From Colletes latitarsis (taxonomy: Eukaryota; Arthropoda; Insecta; Hymenoptera; Colletidae): a stretch of 64,000 nucleotides of DNA. The notes beneath the pieces were generated by a model. That model was not told where the DNA came from, did no database searches, and was given only the letters and a program-made list of their open reading frames with translations. The position numbers were made by a program, and so were the translations under genes. The DNA lies in NCBI RefSeq assembly GCF_051014445.1, contig NC_135141.1, forward strand, positions 28,481,422-28,545,421, in the 5' to 3' direction. Shown piece by piece: positions 1 to 14,046 of this stretch. Positions within the stretch are counted from its first letter, which is position 1. Each line of letters starts with the position of its first letter.

Positions 1-2239
1 TGGATCGAGCGTCGAGAAATAGTATTTTCCGTGGCAACTGAGCGCAACGCTTTCGTTAGTGACATTGCAAGAATTACGAGGAATAGTTACGTCTTCATTT
101 TTACGTTCGATCTGCTCTGATACTGACATAGAATAACTCTGTATTTACGAAAGGTGCTCGGAAATGTATGGTACAGTTCATGAACCGTATATGGGTTATA
201 TCACCTGAGAAATCGTACAGCGAACGCGTTAATTTTTTAAAATAATCGTAGCAGCCTGTATGGTATGCGTATTGTAGTATAATACGCGAGAAATTCGAGC
301 AACGACGTGATTTTAGCATCGACGTTACGCGGATCGATGAATTTGATTACTTGCATTGAAATACCCAATATCAAGCTGTTATTTGAAAACAATAACACAG
401 TTCAGGCATTAATTGCGTTTCTCGGGGAATGAAAATTTATGAACGTTTCGTCGAAATTTGTGTCGGCACAATGGGCGCCGGGAATATAATTTACATGTTC
501 CGAACGTAAAACGTTGTAGCGTGATTAATGGACTGGCCTGTTAATGAATCGAATAATTAACGGGCCTTGATGGACAGCGATTTTCACACCGCGGGCAAAA
601 CGTAAAACGATAGCTCGACCGACTGATTTTATATTCGCAAATAAACCAATTCGTAATTTAACCGAGACGAGAAATTTTAAATAAATTATCAACGATTAAT
701 GAATTTACGCGCCATAGAAAATTCTGCAAATTGAGATGGATTGGATTGCGCGAGCCAAACGAACGAGCACGTTAGAATTTAATACGGTGGAAGGTCGATA
801 ATTATAACTGTCGAACGCGATGTCTCGAACGATCGGCTCTTTAAGATAAAGTCGCGTTCCGTGTTTGCTCCATCTGGCATAAATTAGAGGCGACGAAGTG
901 GAGCAACTTTGGAGGTTCTTGGCGCTCGACCAAATAAAACGATTATTTGACCGGAGGTCTTTCGATTCCCCCGGCACAGTATTTCCCCCTTTTCCTTCCT
1001 TCGTTCTACCATCGAGGATAATGAAATCTAAACAAAGCACCAATATTTCAGCGTCGGGTATCGCGTGTCGGATTACGATGAAAGTTCGTTTTTGCGTCGG
1101 TTGCATATTTTCCCATCGTCGCGGTGAATAATATTCGCCTAAGGATCAACGACACCGAGAAGTCTGATGTTTCAGCTGATTAAAGTAAACCGAAACCTTT
1201 ATACGCGAAAGAATTAAATGCGGAAGCTATTGCCCCCCCTACGGGGTAACCTACATTCTCAGTTTACTTTCTCTTACATTCCTATTAACCGTGCTATAGA
1301 AAAATTTCTAACCGAGGATTAATCCATCGCACGATTCCCACGGAGCGTTTCAATTACAGTACGAGCGAACTATTCTTCCAAGCGACGTATATTCCAGCTG
1401 ACACGCCGATCAACGCTTTTAAAGAGATTAAGTATTTCGGTCTGTTGCAATTTTTCTGAGCGAAAATGTAAATTTCAGTCGACTATGAAATACTTAATTT
1501 TGCGAACGACATAATTATTTCTTCCCCTGTCAGTTGAATTATAAAAATTACAAACATTCTGTGCCGATAAAATGAAGTCTGTTACTTTTACAAAGCTGTG
1601 ACATTTAAAATGCAGATTTACGACGAAAAACGATCAGGAAGGAGGACGGAAGGTGTACAATTTAAATTGTTACCGATGTCGTAAGGCGAGTTCGTTTTCC
1701 TGTCGCGGAAGCAAAGCCCCATAGCAATCAGGTGTACCCACAAAGAGCCATTCAGCCCACAGATTCTACCGTACGAGAATTATCTCGCGCCTCGTCTGCC
1801 GCCTTCCAGAAATCAACAATACCTCCTTCCTTCCATGCAAATCTGAAACCGCCACGCATGCACGACTTTTCCCACGAATCCTCTTCCCCGTGTCCAACGT
1901 GCGTGTCCAACTTTTCTGCCAGGAAACGGTCGAAGGTGTGTCGTGGTCACACGTGGAACCACGCACGTTGTCGAAAAACATGGCCCCGGAGGCGTGTGTA
2001 ATCGTTTCGACGTAGATTGAATACTCTCAAATTTTTCCTCCGTAGGAAGGGAATAAAAAAAAACGCGATAAATACCCGAGATTTTCAGATTGAAGATCGA
2101 AGACTACCAAATTTGGGATGTGGAGATGAAAGTATTGAAAAATCTAAACGGTGTTCGAACGTGGGAGATTATTTCCTTTAATTCGATTAAAAGTATAAGA
2201 TTCTGTACGAAAAGATAAGCTAAGTTTGCCAACGCTTGC
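1..2239. other. unique AT-rich DNA, no gene recognised
   Basis: Only short open frames with no recognisable protein similarity are present, and several overlap on opposite strands (for example 705-1106 minus with 898-1131 plus). I see no tandem repeat, transposon end or RNA gene. It could be intergenic or intronic. Confidence 0.6.
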
Positions 2240-2266
2240 AATATTGTGGCGTAACTCCTGCACTCG

Positions 2267-2278
2267 CCGCTAGAGGGC
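2267..2278 (-). promoter_or_regulatory. CTCF-like motif
   Basis: The minus strand reads GCCCTCTAGCGG. This fits the core of the insect and vertebrate CTCF consensus as I remember it (GCC-M-Y-CTRGYGG), but the upstream half of the motif fits less well. It lies at the left edge of a GC-richer island. A single 12-bp match in 64 kb could be chance, so this is only a candidate insulator or architectural-protein site. Confidence 0.3.
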
Positions 2279-2379
2279 TACGTTCTCTCGCAAGTGCTCA
2301 TTTCTTTCAAAGATAAAAACACCCTGATTCGTCCTAGTCTCAAACAGATCGTAAGAAGTGATCAAAGCTTCTTATCTAA

Positions 2380-3210
2380 CGTGTCCAGAGTGAAACCAAC
2401 GTCTTCCTCTCTCGACTGGAGGAGGAAATAAGCTGACACGGTGTTCCTGCATCACCCAGTGTGCAACGTAGGTTGAAACCGGACAGTGGAAGCTCTCTAA
2501 CTATACAAAAGGGGGTTGATTCAATGCCACGTGTTCCTGTATAGGTTTGCGACACGCGAGGAAACGGGGTGTGTCTATACTAGAGCGACAAGGGGTCGTA
2601 ACTGACGGGTTAATACGAACCGTTTCGAGACTTGTTGCTCGAGCCCCGAGTGTCCCTTTTGTGTACGTGGTTCTGTGCGATCGCGAGGAGAGAAATGGGC
2701 GGGGATCGTTTCTTGGGTAGACGCGGGGCTATGAATAACAAAACGGCGGATTCCGTTCGGCCGGAAACGCTGCTGATACGCAGGACCAATGGTGTTAGTC
2801 TGATGCTCAACGAGGACGTTGAAATTTCGGTCGAGTTTGCCCCGGAATCGGATCGAAAGGGTGCAGGGATTGCCCGACTGATTGAAGGGCCGATGCGATG
2901 CGGTTTCAGAGACGTGCGGGTTTACCCGTGTCGCGTACGGTTCACGCTTCGACGTGTTACTGTGGAAACGGAAACTCCGTGGAGGTAGTATTAAAGGGGC
3001 GGCCGAAATTGGTCCGAAACGAACTATTCAACGTTAGGAGCCGGCCGTTGGACCCGAAATTGCGAGGCGTCCGATCATTTTCCAACGATAAGGAACCCCA
3101 ACGAAGTCTTCTCGAGCTTCGTTACGTTTATTTTAGCCCGGGACGTTCCACAGAGCTCGAAAACGGCCATTCAGTCGCGAGAAGTTGTATTTCACCTTGA
3201 GGGGTGATTT
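2380..3210 (+). other. GC-richer island with overlapping open frames
   Basis: Composition rises here relative to the flanks. Two overlapping plus-strand frames are open: 2632-2988 (118 codons) and 2898-3200 (100 codons). Neither translation shows a domain, signal peptide or repeat that I recognise, and both are rich in Arg codons, as expected when CG-rich DNA is read in any frame. It could be a promoter-proximal or 5'-UTR-like island, a diverged exon, or chance open frames. I do not call a protein. Confidence 0.3.
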
Positions 3211-5600
3211 AACGGGGAATAAAATGCAAATCAATACGGGATGAAATTGTAGTAGAGGTTCCATGTTCCAATTACTACCTGTAAATAAGTCAGGAAATTT
3301 TTTTTTTATTGTTAGAGAGGATTGAGACAAAGTTTATGTAATTTTTTTACGTCGAGATTCATTCGAATGTGAGCCTTGAAAATCGGGAATTTTGTGTGTA
3401 TACTATTTTTTCCCCCACGAGGTATCGGTTATTCGAATTGAAAATTAGAATAACTGAACATTTCCTGTCAGTCTTATTTTTAAACACACGTAAAGAATAA
3501 AAAGTCTACAAAATTGTTTAATTAAATTATATGTTCTATAAAGTGTAAGTATGCAAGCGATTGTAATGCCAGAAATGAAAGTTGTGTAACAACGCGAAAT
3601 GAAAGTTATAACGATGGAAACTACAAGAATTAAAAATTCTCAAATTTCTGGAAATATTGTTTGCATTCTCTTCGGTCGAAATACATTTGCTTTTACAAAT
3701 TTAACAGGAATATTTTTTAATATAATTTTCAGTTCGATTGAAGGTGCAAGAGATGTGTTCGTTCAAACATGCTGCACAGACTATAATCGAACGCGTACCG
3801 TGAGGAAGGAATTAGCATCGATCGGAGATTATCGTTAGAAATATCGAGCCTGTATTCGTTAACATGTTCGAGTATGAAGCTCTCAGGCTCGTTTACTTTG
3901 GTGCACATTTTCCCCGATAATCTTCTTACACTCGCATGCTCTATTAGGTTCGTTAGATGGGTAATTGAGCCGATTATTTCGAGCTTATCATCCCCATTTT
4001 CTTAAAAAAATCAAATTACTTCGAACGAAGAGTCCGTCACGTAATTAAATACGCCGCTTAATAAACTCTATATAATAATTAATGTGCGCTCTTATAATCC
4101 TTGAGAATTTAGGCGGAGGCTTGTACTATACTATCGGAACAAAATGGCGAAAAGAAATTCTTCTACAGCTTAAGTACTGCCTGCTCTAAACGAGTAGCTC
4201 TTTGAAACGTAGTACATTAGATACCAGGAACTGCTCATTAAATATGCACACAAACTCCCATAATTTGCACCTTGTACGAGGAAGAAACTTAAGCAGAATT
4301 AATTACCAAAACATCCACCATCCGAAACAGTGTCGATCGAAGTAATGCTCTTGTAATATACACCCGGTATTATTTATGAATTATTTACGTTGAAAAATGA
4401 TCGGAATAACCTGAATTAGAATAGCTCGTTTTGATGAATATTCACTTTTGTTCCCTCAAGTATTAATCGTTGACCGTATTTTACGTTTATTACGGAACAG
4501 TTAATTTCCTTTTATCGAGATTATGCACGTTATCAAAATAAATACTTGCTAACTTTTATACAAAAGCATCACGATGTAACGTTCGTTGCGTACGAATGAA
4601 AATTTTACAAATTCAACCGCGTACCGCTATTTATAAACGTTCATTAACCGGCGCGTGGTCAATGGATTATTTTCGTGGAAAATCGTGATCGTCGAAAGCT
4701 GACGCGAAAAAGTAATACGATTTCGCGTTCTCGTAACGGGACGCGTAATTATGAATTTTACGTATCGCGTGGGACAGCGAATATACGATCATTTTGAATT
4801 TATTAAATCCGCCGACGTATAACCGCTGGAATACGGTATGAATTCGATGTGAATGGAACTAAACGTCACAGCTTATCGGAAAAGGAGTATCGAAATTCTG
4901 GTATGTTGTTATTTTTATTAGGGAATATTTCAGGTCAGCGTTAATTTTGCAATCGACGTTTCTAAAATAACCATCAAACGTTCTTTGAATGCAACGAGAC
5001 AATGGCCAAGGTTCCCGAATGTGTAACGCGGCGCAAAAAAGGAAATACAGAAACGTTGGGCTTCTGTTTCGAGCGACGAACTCTCGTATCAAGTCTGGAA
5101 GAACCACTCACAATGGCTTCCACTCCTCTAACCCACTTCCGCGATCTCTTCAGGCCACAATCCATGTCAACGTGCAGTATTCGGGGTATTTCGTGGCGCG
5201 ACCGCGCCCCTCGTTTCCCTTCTTCTTATTGTCTCCTCCCCCTCCCTCCGCCTAGCAAAACCACCCCTCGCGGCAGCCACCGCCCGCCTCTTCTGCCGTA
5301 ATTACAAACGAAGCCAATTAAAGCGGATGAGCCTAAATGGCCCGGCCCCGACGTTTGACTGCGCCCGCCAAAGCCAGGACAATGGGTTTGACGACGATCG
5401 CGTCACTTCCGTCCTCGTTTCTCCTTTCGCGGCAATTTGCTCTCGGGGCTTCTTCGTTCCGCCGATAGGGTAAGTTTTAGAAAACCCGAGGGAAACACTT
5501 TTGGATTGCGTTCCTTACTTCTGGATGCCCGACGGCGTTATTATTTGCTCCGATGTTTCCCACCGAGCGACAGAAGCGAAGACGAAAACGGAAGCGTCTG
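3211..5600. other. unique DNA, no gene recognised
   Basis: AT-rich to about 5.1 kb. A pyrimidine- and GC-rich patch follows at about 5.2-5.46 kb, where overlapping frames (4989-5255, 5002-5301) read only low-complexity Pro/Ser/Arg. No mobile-element end or RNA gene is visible. Confidence 0.5.
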
Positions 5601-6720
5601 TTTCGCGAATTCTTGTACTCTAAAATACCGACGAACGAACGATTTTAATATCATTTATTATTAGGGAAATTTCTGATTTTGTGTGAAAAATTATGCCTGA
5701 AATTTATCGTGATTTTAAGTGTATTAAAAAAAAAAAATAGTATTAAATACTTTGGAAGTGTGTATTTCACGAATTCTTGTATTTGAAAATACTGACGATG
5801 GAACGAGTTTAATATCATCTATTATTAGGGAAATTTCTGATTTTGTGTGAAAAATTATGCCTGAAATTTATCGTGATTTTAAGTGTATTAAAAAAAAAAA
5901 AATAGTATTAAATACCTTGGAAGTGTGTATTTCACGAATTCTTGTATTTGAAAATACCGACGAACGAACGATTTTAATATCATTTATTATTAGGGAAATT
6001 TCTGATTTCGTGTGAAAAATTATGCCTGAAATTTATCGTGATTTTAAGTATATTAAAAAAAAAAAATAGTATTAAATACCTTGGAAGTGTGTATTTCGCG
6101 AATTCTTGTATTTGAAAATACTGACGAAGGAACGAGTTTAATATCATCTATTATTAGGGAAATTTCTGATTTTGTGTGAAAAATTATGCCTGAAATTTAT
6201 CGTGATTTTAAGTGTATTAAAAAAAAAAAAATAGTATTAAATACCTTGGAAGTGTGTATTTCGCGAATTCTTGTATTTGAAAATACTGACGAACGAACGA
6301 TTTTAATATCATTTATTATTAGGGAAATTTCTGATTTTGTGTGAAAAATTATGCCTGAAATTTATCGTGATTTTAAGTGTATTAAAAAAAAGAAATAGTA
6401 TTAAATACCTTGGACGTGTGTATTTCACGAATTCTTGTATTTGAAAATACTGACGAAGGAACGATTTTAATATCATTTATTATTAGGGAAATTTCTGATT
6501 TTGTGTGAAAAATTATGCCTGAAATTTATCGTGATTTTAAGTGTATTAAAAAAAAAAAATAGTATTAAATACCTTGGAAGTGTGTATTTCACGAATTCTT
6601 GTATTTGAAAATACTGACGAAGGAACGAGTTTAATATCATGTATTATTGTTAGAGAATTTTCTGATTTGTTGTGAAAAAATGTTGAATTGAGTTTAAAAA
6701 GAAAATAGTATTAAATACCA
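5600..6720. repeat. tandem satellite, ~164-bp unit, about 7 copies
   Basis: The landmark GAATTCTTGTA recurs at 5608, 5771, 5936, 6100, 6265, 6429 and 6593, giving a period of 163-165 bp. Each unit also carries ATTATTAGGGAAATTTCTGA, a segment reading ATTATGCCTGAAATTTATCG, and a poly-A run of 9-12 before ATAGTATTAAATACC. The central copies are almost identical. The first is diverged on its left (TGTACTC for TGTATTT) and the last degenerates after about 6640. The unit is nucleosome-length and noncoding. Confidence 0.95.
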
Positions 6721-9270
6721 CTGTGTTTATATACTATTTTAGGGCAAATTGGATTTTAAAACAACACTTTATCAGTTATTGCAAGAGAAAACAATATTGT
6801 AATGATCTAAACTATTAGAGATCTAATATCGAAAATCGATCACTATCAGAGGTGTCTATTTTGGTCGGAAACAAATATCGTTTTCTACTAATATGCCGTT
6901 TTGGAATTTCAGTTGATCGTACTGACCAAATATCCTGCAAACTGTTTTACTGCGTCGACCGTCGATTGTTATCGAAAGAGGAGCTAAAACACTGACGTGT
7001 TTTGATACTCTCGATACATGTACGCTCCATTTACGCGGAAAATACGTTTCACGCCGATTTTTTTTTTTTTTTTTGTACACTGTAGAAAAGCGTAAATCGA
7101 GTCTGTCGATACTAATGAAAAATATAGAAAAGTACAGCTCGTCTGCGTTGTAAAATATTTAATCTAACATTTATTTTGCTCGTATCGAGAGAACTATAGA
7201 GTCTAGGTATAGAAAAACGAACTTATGTTTTACTTTTTTTTTTTTTCATTGTTGCATTCTAAAATATAAATCAATCTTTTCCTTTTTTGCGAATCTAAAC
7301 TGCCTTTTCACCATATGACGGATAATTCTTTTTCCAATTTTAACTTTTATCGAATTTTTTTTCTTTTGCATCGACTCTATCAGATTTTTAAAATCCTGTC
7401 AAAATTTCAAAGCACGTCTCTGAGGCTTTTAGTGGCTGTAAGAGGGATTTTACATCTTTTCTGATTAGCCCCTCGACGTACAATTCAATTCCAAGCAATT
7501 TCTCGAATTTTTAAATTTCGCGCAAGGAAAAAGAATGGATTTGTTTACCTCGTTGTTAAGAGAATAGATTCGAATACCTCGTGCATATATACGCGTTGAT
7601 TTCAACCCTTAAGTGGATTATTGTTTAATATGTGTCAACGTATTTGAAAATTAATTGTAAAGAAAAGTTGATTTCCATTTACCAATTTGGTAAAAATGAA
7701 CATTAAGTAAAATAATTCAGTTGAGGGTTAATTATATAAGGCTTGATGACACAGACTCCTAATTGTGCATCAAGGAATTGAATTCCAAAGAACAGTTACG
7801 TCTGCAATAATTCTACGAGTATCTTGCCCCTGCTTTGAATACGATAAAACGGAGAAATTTCTATTTGATAAATTCTTTAATAGGCGAGTATCCCAAAGGA
7901 TCGTCGATCGTTGAGTAACATATACGATTCGATAACGCCAAAGTTCAGCATAGGTGCGAACAGTGAACCGGTTCGAACCGTTTCCGGGCTTATAATCGAC
8001 CCCGACGTCACCTAATCGTCCCGTTGTCTGGCTCTCGAATTCCACCCTGCACTCGCTCGACCTTCTTTCGACCGGGGCTTGTAATCCGACGGAGTTCACG
8101 GGAGGATATCTAATCGATCGTGGCACTCGACAACGGCCTCCGGATCTCCCAATTTCACGGCCTGCCCGATTTACCAGTTACCAGCGTGAAATATCGGAAA
8201 ACTTCCGGAGAAGATTACCGACACTGACAATTTATTGGGTCGGCGTTTTCGGAGACACCGGACCACCGGTTACCGTCACGACGATCGACCGATCGAACCG
8301 TCGTTTTCTACCGATATCGATTCACGGTTCTTTCCCCCAAACCTCCCCCCAGTTTGCCATCCTAATGGAGCTATCGACAGATTTGTTATTATCGGTCGAA
8401 ACACTAAACGCGTACGTCGAGACGATTTCGTCGAGGTAGATAAACGATAACAGATTTACGTTCGTATCATGTTCGAGAAGAATTTTAAATACTCGTTTCG
8501 CTTTTACTTTACACGCAAGAAGATCGCGAATCGTTCCCCGATTGCATTCCATTTCCATAAATTTCTATTACGCAACAGCCTTTACTTTCAATTTCTATTA
8601 CCGACGATTATTCGAAACAGAAGTAAATAATATTTAATACGAAATTCCAGTAAAATAACTGTACAGAGATTCTCTGTTCGATAAAACGAAATCGAATTTT
8701 TATCTGACGTTATTCAGGGATTCAAACTTTTTCGAGACTCTGATTTATTAATCTTCGGTCTGTCCAACGCGCGACAAAGCCACGTCACTGTTTCCCTTTT
8801 CCTTTTTTTTTCTTTTTAGGAAGTTTCGGCGTCCCCGTTGTTCTCGTTTTATTTGTCCCGCATTTATCTGCTTCTCGATGAGGTTTCCGCGTTTGAAACT
8901 CTTTAATTAAACCTGCCCGCTAAGCATTTTTTTCTTTTCTTCGCTCCTCGAGAGCTCCTTAATTAAACTCGAAATTGACTTTCATTAAAGTAACGTTGTT
9001 TATCGTGATTACGTAACGGCGAAGGTATTTACTATGATCCAGTTTCCTTCCGGCTACTTTTTAGTTCGTCTTAGATCGAGAAAAAACTCAGTGTCGTTAC
9101 GAACGCGGGCGACTATGTAAATCGAACCTGAATCGACCGTGTAAAATTTGTCGCAAACATGTTTTCAGAAACTTCCAACTTCGTAAATGAGCTTTACATT
9201 AAATAATTTTTATTTACTGAATGATCTCGTGCTTCCAGTTACTACGTTCTATTTTCATTGTGAAGTTTAT
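6721..9270. other. unique AT-rich DNA, no gene recognised
   Basis: Contains several poly-T/poly-A runs (near 7060 and 7235) and a GC-richer patch at about 7960-8350. The open frames 7770-8126 (minus) and 8235-8450 (plus) give no recognisable protein. Confidence 0.5.
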
Positions 9271-10430
9271 ACAGGGGTCAAAATAGGACGAAAATCAAGA
9301 ATACCAATCTGTTAATGGAGGCTTCGTTAAAAAGTTATTGACGTTTAACAGTTCCGCCCGTACTGAATTTTTTTCTCGATAATGCACAGGAATTCGGGGG
9401 TATGTCTATTTACCGAAAACAATTGTAATTGACCCCCGCAACTAAAAATAATTTTTCCAGAACGATTTGGAACACGTGAAATTTCGAGGGAATCATTCAT
9501 TCATGATCAGACATTATATTTTCGGAAACGAATTTTTTTCTCGAAAGTGAATAGGATTTCGGGGGTATGTCCAATGACCAAAAATGATTAGAATTGACAA
9601 CTGCAACTAAAAATAATTTTTTTAGGTCGATTTGAAATTTTTTAATTTTGGCGAAAAATTTCACATCTTCTCAAATTTTTTTCTCGAAATTGGATAGAAA
9701 TTCGGGGGTATGTCTATTGACCAAAAATGATTGTATTTGCCCCCCGCAAATGAAAATAATTTTTTTAGAACGATTCGAAAATTTTTTTTTTCATCCAAAA
9801 ATTTAGGCACCTGTCGATTTTTCTTAAAAATTCCTTTTTCATTTTTAGTAATTTTGTTTGACGCCCTACAGAAAAGTTGTCTAATACTTTTTTGTAGGTA
9901 CCTATGAGCTCTACTTCAGAAAAAAGTTTCATTGAAATATATTCACTATTATAGGAGTTATGGCTGTTTGAAAATTGGACCATTTTTATGGGGTTTTTCT
10001 CATTTTGCGGGGTTAAAGACCAACTTTTCGAATATTGTTTGAATTTCTACATATTCTCCATCAAAATACGCGTAGTTTGCTTTTTTAAACTTTAAAATCG
10101 TCCAATCTGTTCAGAAGTTATGACGTTTTAAAGATTCGCATGAAAATTCGGGCAGACATTTCGGGCCAGAAATTATATTTTCGGTAAGGAATTTTTTTCT
10201 CGAAATTGAGTAGGATTTCGGGGGTATGTCTATTCACCAGAAATGATTGTAATCGACCCCCGCAACTAAAAATATTTTTTCCAGAATGATTTGGAATTTT
10301 TCAATTTAATTTTGTTAATAACTTTTTAACGAAGCCTCAATCAACAAATGGATATCCTTGATTTACGTCTTATTTTGGCCTCCAGAATCTCCCATTAAAA
10401 TTTTTCCCAGGTGTGGCCGAACACCCTGTA
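9271..10430. mobile_element. non-autonomous DNA transposon, CAGGGTG family (copy A)
   Basis: The right end is complete, ending ...GGCCGAACACCCTG-TA. The left end keeps ACAGGGG but then jumps to the ...CAAAATAGGACG segment, so about 50 bp of the left terminal repeat are deleted. The interior has a minisatellite of roughly 140-bp units (TTTTTTTCTCGAA...GGGGGTATGTC...). It also has a non-repetitive core at about 9790-10190 that recurs in the copies near 14.6, 43.3, 59.5 and 63.0 kb. There is no transposase frame, so mobilisation would need a protein supplied in trans. Confidence 0.8.
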
Positions 10431-13400
10431 TATTATTTTGTGAAATTGAAACATTTGTTTGGATTGTATTTACTATAATATTCTTTCCAAATATGATAAG
10501 GAACAGTTATAATTTTAATTCTTTAGCTTTGTATTCGAATAATGTATGCCTTTTCGACTCTCGCTGAAACTAATACAGAGACGGAAATACATTAGGAGAT
10601 CAACGTTTCGCGTTACTTAACGAACACATCTCTAAATCCCCTTTCTATTATTGAAATGCACAGAATCTAACAAAAACCGTTTATACGCGGGATTTTGTTG
10701 TTCCGTTTCGTTTCCCGGGTACACGAGCACCGAAAGGTTTTAAAATTTAGCGTCCATAAAAAAAGATACATCGACGGAGATAACGGTTCCAAAACACGGA
10801 TAAAAAGCAAAACGATCGTCTAAATCCCAACGATACAGTCAGTGACGATGTTTTCGTTTCGTTATCGCCGGACGATGTGCATTTCCGGCGAACCGGAAAC
10901 CTCGATACAGCCATTATGGTACGACCAATATTCCCCGCTAGATAGAAAATAAAGATTTCATAACGTTCAATGTTACGATCGAAGATTTTATCTTCGTACA
11001 CGAATATTGCACAATACTAAACGACGACATTTCTAGAAATTTTAATAAAATCCGTTCCAAAACTCTCTTTTAAACCAGAAACATCGAGCTTAAATTTTTA
11101 AATTTCTCTCGTTTAAAACGATGCTCGCATTACGAAATAAACGCAGTCGATAAATATTACGAACGCGAATGGAAGAATTTCAAACGATGGCAAAAGCAAT
11201 TCATCGAACTTGTCAACAATGATCGTAAACTTTCCGTGTTTTAAGTCGTCTCGCGATCCTCCTCTTTTCCAGTATTTCCAGCGCCACCCTTCGTTCCCCG
11301 GTCCACTTTACTGAAAGCTGACTCACCCTCCCTTCTTAATAAAATCGGAATTGTTAAGCGGCTCATTATAATTTAAAAAGGAAACTTCCGGCGCCGGGAA
11401 GCCGGCGATAAAATTTGGCTTCGCGATTCCGTTGTTTTCTCGATCCCACCTATCTAATTCGCAAGATTCGCGACATCTATGCTAAAAGCATTTCCAAACA
11501 AACGTTCGTCTCCGGTGTTTCACCATTCCCACGTACGTATTTTTACTCGTTCCTTTGAATTTTGAATGCAAAATTGTATTAACCTTTTGGATACCACGGA
11601 GCTTCTGATCTACATTTCTAATATTTAAAAGAAAAATTTCGCGGACTGTTTGAAAGTTCAAACCAAAACGAATCTTTGACATTTTAATTACGTGATCCTA
11701 AAAATATTTTCTACGTGTTTGAAGCGACCGATTTGTGTCCTGAAAAGGTCATTTTTCCCCCGGAATATTTAAGGAAAACTGGATGTAATAATTTCTAAAG
11801 ATAATTACACCCCTCGTGATTATCCAACAATTTTAACCTTGGTACTGCCGGAACATCTGCATTTAAATCGTACGGGCTCCGCGAGCTTTTCAAGCTTTTT
11901 CCCCGGACAGAAGTAGCACTTCAACTGTTAGAACTTAAAACTTTGCACTTTATACTTTTACCCTGACATCTGAATTCTATGTACTTTCGGGCTTAAACTT
12001 CTTTCTACCGAACTTTCATATCTGAATATTTATCTCTGCGGATTTCGGCGTGCAATCATCGTTCTCGTTAACAAACACTTATCCGTTAATTCGTTTGTTA
12101 TTCTCCAATTAAACGATAAATAATTTCGACTTGGAAATTGTTTATCACGAAAGTTATTTCCAGCAGAAATCGTCAGACGCTTCGTATCCGTTTGCAACGA
12201 ACATTTTTCAATATTTCCGTCGAGCAAATATAATCCCGATCCACGGTACTAATTACTTTCCATCTCGCCGCCGTATTATTTCCGTCGCGAAACGCTCGAA
12301 GAACTGGGGTATCAAACGTCCCGTTGATTTTCAGATATAGAACAACAAGAATTGCTTCTTCAACTTCGATTCTTCCCCGTTTATTTAGCGCCGGAACTTT
12401 CGGCGAAGCTATATCGATTATATCGCGAAAACGGGTGGTTCGCGTGAAAGGGGAAGCAGAAAAGCTTCGACATTTAGATGGAGTTCAGCCATCGGAATTT
12501 CCCCCGATTCTTTTATTCCCCGCCACACTGCCTTTCGTCGTGGTTTCTTTTACCCGTCCCGGATATCGGAATACTTCTCAAAGATTTTCGAGTCTCTCTC
12601 TTTTCACCCTTTACGTACCCGGTTTAATTAACTATCGCGCCTCTCCCGTGGCCTTTGGGTTTCTTTTAAAAACGCTTTGCTCGAGCAAGTATCTATTTTG
12701 GGACCGTTCCGCGATCTATTTTGCAAATTAATTAATCCCTTTCGATCCCCCACTCACTGGAACACGATCATTAGTTACACAAAATAAAATTCGATTTGTT
12801 GCCATTTTCTTAGATCCTAAAATTTTTTATTTTTCTCTAATTCTAACTGTGATTATTTTAATCGATTTTAAAGCATCTTGCACACGAACTTGGACAACTT
12901 TTGCAATCGTTTTTTAATTGATGAAAAATAGAGAGCACTTTCAGAACACGTATCAATGTGTGACAAACTTCAGAGAACAAATGATCAAGGGCTTGTTTTT
13001 GTCCTTAAAATCCAGGGTTGGATAATATATTTTGACGTTATCCTAATGAGATTTCGATCACGTAGGAAAATAAAGAAGAACTCGCTTGGCTGGAGTAACT
13101 TTGTATGAGAATGCGACAACAAGTTGAGGAAACGTGGCAGTTCCACAGTGAAAAAGAACTTTAATGGTATCGTGGTGCTTTTACGTTAACGAGCGTGAAA
13201 TGCTGATCGGTTCAAAGGGCTGGTAGTAACTATTGATCGTTCTCCAAGTGCGAGTCGTCACGTACGGTAACGAAGACACGCAATAACACCTGTCGCCTGT
13301 CCCGGGACGACGAGTTCAAGTACATACCACGGGGCAATTCCTTTTCACTCTCGACGTCGGTGCACAAGCTTAAGGATTCCATTCCCGTGGTATTGCTTTC

Positions 13401-13622
13401 CGTAGTCCGTCACCCGTTACACCAGGCGCATAGTAAGCACCGATGGTCAAGAATACCTAAGCGAACGAACGTATACACACGCGTCTCTGAAAGAAACGTC
13501 GACCGTCTCTCGAATAGAAAGAGGAAAAACTCCTTTTGAGACGATCAGATGCTGCGGAATTGCCGAGGAAAACTCGGAATTCACGGAATTATTGCTAGGA
13601 TCCATCTTTGGGGGAAACCATA
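10431..13622. other. unique DNA, no gene recognised
   Basis: AT-rich with small GC-richer patches (11260-11420, 12240-12600, 13240-13450). The longest frame, 12324-12731 plus (135 codons), has no recognisable domain. I see no repeat array or RNA gene. Confidence 0.5.
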
Positions 13623-13624
13623 TA

Positions 13625-13790
13625 CAGGGTGATCGGCCACCCCTGGGAAACAATTTTAATGGGAGATCCTAGTGGCCAAAATAACACGAATATCAAGAAT
13701 ATCGATTTCTTGACTGAGGCATCGTTACAAAGTTATTAAAAAATTTCAAATCATTCTGAGAAAACTATTTTTATTGTTGAACAAATGTAA
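13625..13790 (+). mobile_element. solo left end of the CAGGGTG transposon family
   Basis: Begins TA-CAGGGTGATCGGCCACCCC and continues through the typical terminal-repeat text (TTTTAATGGGAGATCCTAG, CAAAATAACACG, CGTTACAAAGTTATTAA). It stops abruptly after about 165 bp where unique AT-rich DNA begins. It is a truncated copy only 0.26 kb from a complete element. Confidence 0.8.
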
Positions 13791-14046
13791 AAGTTACTAG
13801 TCATTAAATTTAAATAATTTCGAGTTCTTAAAATTCTTGAAATCAATAATGCAATTACTGAAGGTGTTGAATTATTTTGACTTTGTAATATATTTTCTAA
13901 TAATAATTACATTATAGTAAACGTTAATACTGATAGCAAATTAGCGAAGATCCCAAAAATAACATGCACATAGATTTTATTAAAATTCTTTCACTATGTT
14001 TGCTTCTCCTATATTAAATTTGTTAATAAAGTACGACCAACTTGTA

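Noticed and set aside
2632..2988. 118-codon plus-strand frame in the GC island
   Set aside because: No domain is recognised and a second frame overlaps. It is kept only as a compositional note.
7970..7985. GGTTCGAACC-like tRNA B-box
   Set aside because: No A-box or cloverleaf can be built around it. It is a short palindromic coincidence.
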